From assembly GCA_049792815.1 (NCBI GenBank), contig JBARBG010000125.1, positions 1 through 58,914 of the forward strand: 58,914 nucleotides of DNA, written 5' to 3'. The notes beneath the pieces are model-generated. The model made no database searches and had not been told where the DNA came from. It saw nothing but the letters and a program-made list of their open reading frames with translations. This document shows, one piece after another, positions 43,204 to 49,310 of this stretch. The position numbers and the translations under genes were made by a program. The stretch comes from DAIDKA01 sp049792815 (GTDB lineage Bacteria > Pseudomonadota > Gammaproteobacteria > Steroidobacterales > Steroidobacteraceae). Within the stretch, counting starts at the first letter, position 1. Each line of letters begins with the position of its first letter.

Positions 43204-44466
43204 TTACCTTTGCGGGGAAGCTTGAAACGTTTGCGTGCCCGCTTGCTGAGTCTTCTTGACGTACGAATCCGGTCTAATGACGTGCCCCGAACGAAGTTTA
43301 TCGAGGTAGTCAGCCCACACCTGCATCATCTGTCGTCGTGTCGGCAGGTGCTGTGCATAGTTATAAGCGCCGCGGACCTCATCCACTTCGACATGAGAAA
43401 GCTGAAGTTCGATGGCATCCGGGGGCCAACCTTGTTCATTAAGCAAGGTGGATGCCATGCTCCGAAAACCGTGCGCGGTCATCTGCGATGAGGTGTAGCC
43501 AAGGGTCCTTAAGGCCAAATTGACTGTGTTTTCACTCATCGTTCGATCCGGATTTCCCAACGCTGGAAAAAGCAATGTGCCGGCGCCGGAGAGGGCCCTG
43601 ATCTCCTGGAGCACAACGAGCGCTTGGCGGCTCAAGGACACGATGTGTTGCATTTTTCGCTTCATGTGCGCCGGAGTGACTCGCCACTCTTCACTATCAA
43701 AGTCGATCTCTGACCACCGTGCTTTGCGCAATTCACCGCGCCTCAAAAACACCAAAGTGGAAAGTCTCAGCGCGTGGCGGGTCAACTCCCTTCCTGTGTA
43801 GGACTCAATGGCTCGAAGAAGCGCTCCCACCTCAGCCGACTCGGTGATCGCCGCGTGATGGACCACTAGGGGAGGCTCCAGTAGTCCGCGAAGTTCAAGC
43901 GTAATGTCGCGCGATGCGTGACCCAAACCGATGGCGTGGCGGAAGACTTGTCCGCAACGCTGCCTGGTTCGACGGGCGGTTTCGGCCATCCCCTGCATTT
44001 CGATCGCCTTGAGTTCTTGTAGCAGTTCCTGGGGCGTGATGGTGCCGATCGGACGTGCCCCGAGCTTCGGGTATATGTAGGTTTGCAACGCCCAGCGGGC
44101 CTTTCTGAGAGTGTTCGCGGACCGCTTATTGAGTAGAACCTGACGCTCGAGCTTTGCGAGGTAGCCTTGGGCAACGGCTTGAAAGCTTTCATCGGTGCGC
44201 TTTGGAGCACGTCGATCCTCCCCCGGATCAATTCCTTTGGTCAGCTTGCGTCGCGCCTCGGTGAGGCGCTCTCGGGCTTCAATGAGGGGAATATCTGGAT
44301 AGGTACCGAAGGAGAGCATGCGTTCGGCGGCTTGCCACCGATAACGGTAGCGCCACCACTTTGCCCCATTCGGCCGTACCAGCAAGCACAGTCCTCGACC
44401 GTCGGTGAGCTAATACGGGCGCTGTCGCGCATGTGCCTTACGAATCGCGATGTCCGTCAAAGCCAT
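43204..44466 (-). pseudogene. P4-type tyrosine integrase with an in-frame amber codon
   Basis: The intact frame would encode 420 residues. It starts ALTDIAIRKAHARQRPY after GAGGCGCGAG, but codon 19 is TAG (forward 44410-44412). Reading on gives LTDGRGLCLLVRPNGAKWW, where homologues have a lysine, so a single AAG-to-TAG change explains it. All later motifs are present: DUF4102-like N-terminus, SAM-like core, RRGELRKARW (Arg), AHGFR (His-x-x-Arg), LSHVEVDEVRGAYNYAQH (second His, nucleophilic Tyr). A TTG at 44385 could restart a shortened protein. It lies just downstream of tRNA-Leu on the same strand. Confidence 0.8.
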
Positions 44467-44615
44467 CTCGCGCCTCGAAAGCGTTCGAGTCCCGGGTGGG
44501 TAGCAGCGCCAGAGCTTCGAGACCGCCCTTTGAACATCGAGTCCCTTTCGTGCTCGGAGACAAAAGTTACCCTCAAATTTACCCGCAGGCAAACTGGGCT
44601 TGCCATAGACGCGCG

Positions 44616-44719
44616 TGGACGGCTATGGACGCCGAAGGGCTATAAAGTACTTTAGAGACAAATAGTTGCGAGGCAACGGTGGACGGGGATGGACGGGCCT
44701 GGACGGCGATGGACAGTCG
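44616..44719. repeat. Six imperfect 10-bp direct repeats between integrase and tRNA-Leu
   Basis: Units starting TGGAC occur at 44616, 44626, 44680, 44690, 44700 and 44710. The 10-bp units are TGGACGGCTA, TGGACGCCGA, TGGACGGGGA, TGGACGGGCC, TGGACGGCGA and TGGACAGTCG. They lie between the integrase start and the tRNA 3' end, exactly where integrase arm-binding sites are expected. This function is inferred. Confidence 0.6.
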
Positions 44720-44721
44720 GC

Positions 44722-44806
<85 letters not shown>

Positions 44807-44851
44807 GAGGGGCCGGACATCCCGGGGACCATAGGACCACGGGAGCGCCGC

Positions 44852-44880
44852 AATTTACGCACGGCCCGGGGACCTGTCAA
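44852..44880 (-). promoter_or_regulatory. Sigma-70 promoter of tRNA-Leu
   Basis: On the minus strand TTGACA (44880-44875) and TAAATT (44857-44852) are separated by exactly 17 bp, about 45 bp before the tRNA 5' end. The start region is GC-rich (GCGGCGC), as in stringently controlled stable-RNA promoters. Confidence 0.7.
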
Positions 44881-44999
44881 ATAAGTATCACGGCGGCGGC
44901 AAAGGCTCCGGCGGGTGACTGCCGTATGATGAGTGTGCGACTCTGCGCGCCGCCGCCTCAGGTGGCGACAGCAAAAATTCATTACAGGAAATCCATCGA

Positions 45000-47159
45000 T
45001 TGAGCAGCCGCAGAGGACAGTTCGGAAAGCGCAAGCCGCATGGCAAACCCAAGGCCATCGCCAGCGCCAGTCACGGCACCCGGCAGGGCAGAAGCGACAG
45101 CAGGGCCGCGGGTCATCGTGACGCGCGTGGCGCGAGTGCCACGAAGTACCGGGCGGGCGACAGTGCCGAGGGTACCGTCAGTGCGCATCGCGCGGGATAC
45201 GGCTTCGTGCGCGTGGAGGGCATGAAGGACAGCGTGTTCCTGCCGCCGGGCCAGATGCGCGGCGTCATGCATGGTGACCGGGTACGCGTGCGGCTGGCGC
45301 GCGACTCCAGCAACCGCTGGCTGGGCGAGGTTCTGGACATCGTGGAGCGCGGCGTCAAGGCTTTCCTCGGCACCGTCGAGATTCAGGGGCGCCAGGCGGC
45401 CATCGTCGCCGCCGACCGCCGTCTGCAGTTGCGCTGCATTGCCTCGCTGAATGAGCTCCAAGGCGCACGCGACGGAGACTGGGTCATCGCCAACATCGTC
45501 CGCCATGCCACGGCCACCTCGATGCCGGTGGCGAAGGTGGCGCGGCGCCTTGATCCGGAGCGACCGGTGGAGATGGCGACGGAGTCCGCCATTGCACGCT
45601 TTGATCTGCCCAGTGACTTTCCGGCCGAGGTCACGGCCGAGGCCGACGCCTACGGTGACCAGGTGGACGCCACTGAAAGCGCACGGCGCATTGACTTGCG
45701 CCCGCTGCCGCTGGTCACCATCGATGGTGAAACCGCGCGCGACTTCGATGATGCGGTGTATGCCGAGCCACACCCTGAAGGGTTCCGGCTCATCGTTGCG
45801 ATCGCAGATGTGAGCTATTACGTGCGCCAGGGCACTGCGCTGGATGGCGAAGCCCTGCGGCGCGGCACCTCGGTGTACTTCCCCACGCGCGTCATACCGA
45901 TGCTGCCGCCGGGGCTGTCGGATCATCTGTGCTCGCTTGCGCCGCACGTTGATAGGCTGTGTTTCGCAGCCGACATGATCGTCACCCGTCACGGGGCACT
46001 GAAGTCATCTCGCTTCTATCCCGCCGTCATGCGTTCGGCGGCGCGACTCACCTACACGCAGGCCCAGGAGGCGCTGCTGGACGGTAAGTCCGAGGCGCGG
46101 GCGAAGCTGGGTGTCCTGGTGGAACGGCTCATGCCGCTGGTGGACGTTTACCGCGTACTGCTCAAGGCCCGGCGTGCCCGCGGCGCGCTCGATTTCGATG
46201 CGCCCGAGGCGGAATTCGACATTGACGTTAACCAGCGCATCCATGCGGTCACACTTCACGACCGGGTCGATGCCCACAAACTGATCGAGGAGTGCATGAT
46301 CCTGGCCAACGTGGCCGTGGCACGCGAGCTCGGCCAGACCAAGACCACGACGCTGTACCGGGTGCATGGCAAGCCCGAAGAGGAGAAGCTGGACAAGCTG
46401 CTGGCGACCCTCACCGTGCTGGGCATCGAGGCGCAGATCCCCGAAAACGTCGCGCCGCGCGATATCCAGGCCATTACGCGTCGCCTGAAGGGTTCCGCGG
46501 AACTGCCCTTCGTCGAATCGCTGATCGTGCGGTCCATGCCGCAGGCCGTGTACCAGCCTACCAACATCGGACACTTCGGCCTGGCGCTGGGGGAGTATGG
46601 GCATTTCACCTCTCCGATCCGGCGCTATCCGGACCTGGTGGTTCACCGCACGCTCAAGGCGTTGATCCGCGCAGCCGACGGTACCGGCGTCGAATACGAC
46701 CCGGATGCCCTGTCGCTACAGGGTCAAGAGCTGTCACGGCTGGAGAAGCGCGCCGACGAATCGGATCGCTACGTCTCGACCTTCCTGAAATGTGTCTGGC
46801 TGCGAGAGCGGATCGGCCAGACCTTTCGCGGCCTCATCACCACCGTGGTGGAGTTCGGCTGCTTCGTGCAGCTCATGGACGTCGCGATCGACGGGCTCCT
46901 GCACCTGGATAACCTGCGCGATGATGAGTACCTGATGGAGGACCACGGCCATGCCTGGCGCGCGGTGAGCAGTGGCCGCAGTCTGCGCATCGGCACCGAA
47001 GTGCGCGTGATCGTCACCTCCGTAAATCCCATCGAAGGCCTGATCGACCTGGACCTGGTGCCCGAAGGGGCCGCCTTGGACGCCAAGGACGCCAAGGACG
47101 CCAAGGACGGCAAGGAAGGGCGCAAGCCAAAGGGATCGGAGCGCCGGGGCGGCCGATGA
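45000..47159 (+). CDS. rnr: Ribonuclease R
   Basis: A 719-residue processive 3'-5' exoribonuclease that degrades structured RNA. Order: basic N-terminus (1-45), two cold-shock OB domains (about 50-190, with GTVSAHRAGYGFVRV), RNB catalytic domain with the four-aspartate region (DGETARDFDDAVYAE near 245), S1 domain (TFRGLITTVVEFGCFVQLMD, about 610-690) and a lysine-rich tail with a triple AKD repeat. Enterobacterial RNase R is about 810 residues because of an N-terminal winged-helix domain; that is missing here. The start is TTG at 45000 after AGGAA. Its stop overlaps rlmB. Confidence 0.92.
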   Translation: MSSRRGQFGKRKPHGKPKAIASASHGTRQGRSDSRAAGHRDARGASATKYRAGDSAEGTVSAHRAGYGFVRVEGMKDSVFLPPGQMRGVMHGDRVRVRLARDSSNRWLGEVLDIVERGVKAFLGTVEIQGRQAAIVAADRRLQLRCIASLNELQGARDGDWVIANIVRHATATSMPVAKVARRLDPERPVEMATESAIARFDLPSDFPAEVTAEADAYGDQVDATESARRIDLRPLPLVTIDGETARDFDDAVYAEPHPEGFRLIVAIADVSYYVRQGTALDGEALRRGTSVYFPTRVIPMLPPGLSDHLCSLAPHVDRLCFAADMIVTRHGALKSSRFYPAVMRSAARLTYTQAQEALLDGKSEARAKLGVLVERLMPLVDVYRVLLKARRARGALDFDAPEAEFDIDVNQRIHAVTLHDRVDAHKLIEECMILANVAVARELGQTKTTTLYRVHGKPEEEKLDKLLATLTVLGIEAQIPENVAPRDIQAITRRLKGSAELPFVESLIVRSMPQAVYQPTNIGHFGLALGEYGHFTSPIRRYPDLVVHRTLKALIRAADGTGVEYDPDALSLQGQELSRLEKRADESDRYVSTFLKCVWLRERIGQTFRGLITTVVEFGCFVQLMDVAIDGLLHLDNLRDDEYLMEDHGHAWRAVSSGRSLRIGTEVRVIVTSVNPIEGLIDLDLVPEGAALDAKDAKDAKDGKEGRKPKGSERRGGR

Positions 47160-47899
47160 GCAGTGCGCAGCTGATCTACGGGCTGCATGCCGTGCAGTCG
47201 CTGCTGAAGCGTCACCCAGACCGGGTCCTGGAGTTGAGGCTTGCCGAAACGCGCGATGATCCGCGGATGCGTGCCATCGAGGCGCTGGCGCGTGAGCAGG
47301 GCACGAAGGTGGTGCGGGTGGATGCGCAGGCCCTGCAGAACGCGTTGGGCGAGGTGACTCACCAGGGCGTTGCGGCCGAAGTTCTGCCGCTGGCGCCCTG
47401 GTCCGAAGATGACCTGGTTAGCGCGCTCGCGGACGCTCACAGCCCGCTGGTGCTGGCGCTGGATGGTGTGCAGGACCCCCATAACCTTGGGGCCTGCCTG
47501 CGCAGCGCGGATGCCTGCGGCGCCCTGGCCGTGGTCGTGCCCAAGGACCGTGCGGCTCACCTGACCCCGGTGGTGCGCAAGGTCGCGGCGGGAGCCGCCG
47601 AATCGGTGCCGCTGGTCACGGTGACCAACCTGGTTCGGACCCTGAAGCTGCTGAAGGAAGGCGACCTGTGGGTCACCGGGGCCGATGCCGACGCCGCTAA
47701 AACAGCGGCCGAAGTGGACTTTACGGGTGGAACGGTGCTGGTCATGGGCGCCGAAGGCACCGGGCTGCGCCAGCTGACCCGCCAGACCTGCGACCATATG
47801 GTCAGGCTGCCGCAGCTGGGGTCGGTGGAAAGCCTCAATGTGTCCGTGGCGGCCGGGATGCTGCTCTACGAGGTGGTGCGGCAGCGCAGCAAAAAGTAG
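47156..47899 (+). CDS. rlmB: 23S rRNA (guanosine-2251-2'-O)-methyltransferase RlmB
   Basis: A 247-residue SPOUT methyltransferase modifying G2251 in the peptidyl-transferase P loop. An N-terminal substrate domain (LIYGLHAVQSLLKRHPDRV) precedes the knotted domain with motif 1 DGVQDPHNLGACLRSADACG, motif 2 VLVMGAEGTGLRQLTR and motif 3 VRLPQLGSVESLNVSVAAGMLLYEV. It is coupled to rnr by an ATGA overlap, the same order as in many gammaproteobacteria. Confidence 0.95.
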   Translation: MSSAQLIYGLHAVQSLLKRHPDRVLELRLAETRDDPRMRAIEALAREQGTKVVRVDAQALQNALGEVTHQGVAAEVLPLAPWSEDDLVSALADAHSPLVLALDGVQDPHNLGACLRSADACGALAVVVPKDRAAHLTPVVRKVAAGAAESVPLVTVTNLVRTLKLLKEGDLWVTGADADAAKTAAEVDFTGGTVLVMGAEGTGLRQLTRQTCDHMVRLPQLGSVESLNVSVAAGMLLYEVVRQRSKK

Positions 47900-47908
47900 T
47901 CCTACTCA

Positions 47909-47937
47909 TTGCGAGCAACGCGCCGTTTCAGTATATT
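47909..47937 (+). promoter_or_regulatory. Promoter of the rpsF-rpsR-rplI operon
   Basis: TTGCGA (47909-47914) and TATATT (47932-47937) are 17 bp apart in the gap after rlmB, with an 80-nt leader to rpsF. This allows the ribosomal operon to be transcribed apart from rnr-rlmB. Confidence 0.6.
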
Positions 47938-47969
47938 GCGCGACCCCCAAAGTATGGGGACGGCTCCTT

Positions 47970-47998
47970 GCCACACCGGCATGCCTTGACCGGGTGGC
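47970..47998 (+). promoter_or_regulatory. Hairpin in the rpsF leader, candidate S6:S18 autoregulatory element
   Basis: GCCAC (47970-47974) pairs with GTGGC (47994-47998), A47975 is bulged, and CCGG pairs with CCGG around a 10-nt loop. The leader of this operon in many bacteria carries an S6:S18-binding structure with an exposed CCG; the placement fits, but identity with that motif is not proven. Confidence 0.45.
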
Positions 47999-48019
47999 TT
48001 AAGTCCAGAAGGAGGACTC

Positions 48020-48427
48020 ATGAGGCATTACGAGATCGTGTTCCTGGTTCATCCTGACCAGAGCGAACAGGTTCCGGCGATGGTCGAACGCTATAAGTCG
48101 ATGATCGCCAATGGCAATGGCAACGTGCACCGCTTTGAGGATTGGGGCCGCCGGCAGCTGGCATTCCCGATCGCCAAGGTCCACAAGGCGCACTACGTGC
48201 TGCTCAATATCGAATGTGACCAGAAGACGCTGAACGAGCTGACGGGTGCGTTCCGCTTCAGCGATGCCGTGCTGCGCCACCTGGTTGTGCAGATGGACAA
48301 GGCCGTCACAGAGCCCTCGCCGATGGCGCGGGGCGAGGACGAAGAGGCTGGCGGTCGCCGTGAGCGCCGCGATGATTCCGGTCCGGATGACGATGACTTG
48401 CCGGCCGTCGGGGAGAGTGCATCATGA
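48020..48427 (+). CDS. rpsF: 30S ribosomal protein S6
   Basis: A 135-residue S6 beginning RHYEIVFLVHPDQSEQVP with the ferredoxin-like core (GRRQLAFPIAKVHKAHYVLLNIE) and an acidic, arginine-containing tail (GEDEEAGGRRERRDDSGPDDDD). It binds S18 on the platform of the small subunit. GAAGGAGG precedes the ATG. The stop overlaps the S18 start, so the two partners are made in equal amounts. Confidence 0.97.
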   Translation: MRHYEIVFLVHPDQSEQVPAMVERYKSMIANGNGNVHRFEDWGRRQLAFPIAKVHKAHYVLLNIECDQKTLNELTGAFRFSDAVLRHLVVQMDKAVTEPSPMARGEDEEAGGRRERRDDSGPDDDDLPAVGESAS

Positions 48428-48828
48428 TCGGTGGCAACGGTGGTTCCCGCGACGGCGGTGGTTCCCGTGACGGTGGCGGCGGTTCCCGCGATGGCGGCGG
48501 CTACGGCGGCGGTGGCGGCGGCTACGGTGGTGGTGGCGGCGGCTACGGCGGCGGCGGTGGTGGTGGCTACGGCGGCGGTGGCAGCAGTGGCGGTAGCGGT
48601 GGCGGCAGCCGCTTCTCGCGCCGCAAGAAGTTCTGCCGCTTCACGGCGGACAATGTCGAGTCCATCGACTACAAGGATCTGGCCACGCTCAAGGGCTATG
48701 TCACTGAGACCGGCAAGATTGTTCCCAGCCGCATCACGGGCACGAAGTCGTTCTATCAGCGCCAGCTCGCCACAGCGATCAAGCGCGCGCGCTTCCTGTC
48801 CCTGCTGCCCTACACCGATCAGCACTGA
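48424..48828 (+). CDS. rpsR: 30S ribosomal protein S18 with a glycine-rich N-terminal extension
   Basis: A 134-residue S18; the usual length is about 75. The normal protein begins near residue 62 (SRFSRRKKFCRFTADNVESIDYKDL) and runs to LSLLPYTDQH. The first 60 residues are almost only Gly with Ser, Arg, Asp and Tyr, in repeats of GGGYGG and SRDGG. No other in-frame ATG, GTG or TTG lies between 48424 and the conserved part, GGGGAGAG stands before the ATG and it overlaps rpsF, so the extension must be translated. The S18 N-terminus faces the S6 interface and platform RNA; a low-complexity RNA-binding tail is a reasonable guess. Confidence 0.95.
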   Translation: MIGGNGGSRDGGGSRDGGGGSRDGGGYGGGGGGYGGGGGGYGGGGGGGYGGGGSSGGSGGGSRFSRRKKFCRFTADNVESIDYKDLATLKGYVTETGKIVPSRITGTKSFYQRQLATAIKRARFLSLLPYTDQH

Positions 48829-48836
48829 GGGCTGCC

Positions 48837-49286
48837 ATGGATGTCATTCTTCTTGAGAAGGTTGCCAACCTTGGCACCATCGGCGACCGGGTAAAGGTCA
48901 AGTCAGGCTACGGCCGCAACTACCTGCTGCCCAAGGGCAAGGCCACCCTGGCCACGGCCGCCAATGTCGCCCGTTTCGAAGCCCGCCGCGTCGAGCTTGA
49001 AAAGCACGCCGCCGACCAACTCACCAACGCCCAGGGGCGCGCTGAGAAGCTCAAGGACTTCAAGCTCACGATCGCCGCCAAGGCGGGAACCGAAGGCAAA
49101 CTCTTCGGCTCCATTGGCACCAGCGATATCGCAGAAGCCGCCACCAAGGCGGGTCACACGGTGGCGCGCAGTGAAGTGCGCCTGCCGACCGGTCCGCTGC
49201 GCATGATCGGCGAGTACGCCGTCGAGCTGCATCTGCATGCCGACGTCGATGTCGCCCTGCCGGTGGTCATCGTCCCTGAGGAGTAA
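48837..49286 (+). CDS. rplI: 50S ribosomal protein L9
   Basis: A 149-residue L9 of standard length. The N-terminal domain DVILLEKVANLGTIGDRVKVKSGYGRNYLLPKGKA is followed by the long connecting helix and a C-terminal domain ending VELHLHADVDVALPVVIVPEE. It binds domain V of 23S rRNA near L1 and affects frame maintenance. It follows S18 by 8 nt, as in most gammaproteobacteria. Confidence 0.97.
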   Translation: MDVILLEKVANLGTIGDRVKVKSGYGRNYLLPKGKATLATAANVARFEARRVELEKHAADQLTNAQGRAEKLKDFKLTIAAKAGTEGKLFGSIGTSDIAEAATKAGHTVARSEVRLPTGPLRMIGEYAVELHLHADVDVALPVVIVPEE

Positions 49287-49310
49287 CCGCACGGGGGGTC
49301 GCGCAGTACA

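Noticed and set aside
46292..46912. 206-codon frame inside rnr
   Set aside because: A frame-shifted reading of the RNase R catalytic domain, arginine-rich and without motifs.
48430..48612. CRISPR-like or minisatellite array
   Set aside because: The repeats are 3-15 bp coding repeats within S18, without spacers; they encode the glycine-rich tail.
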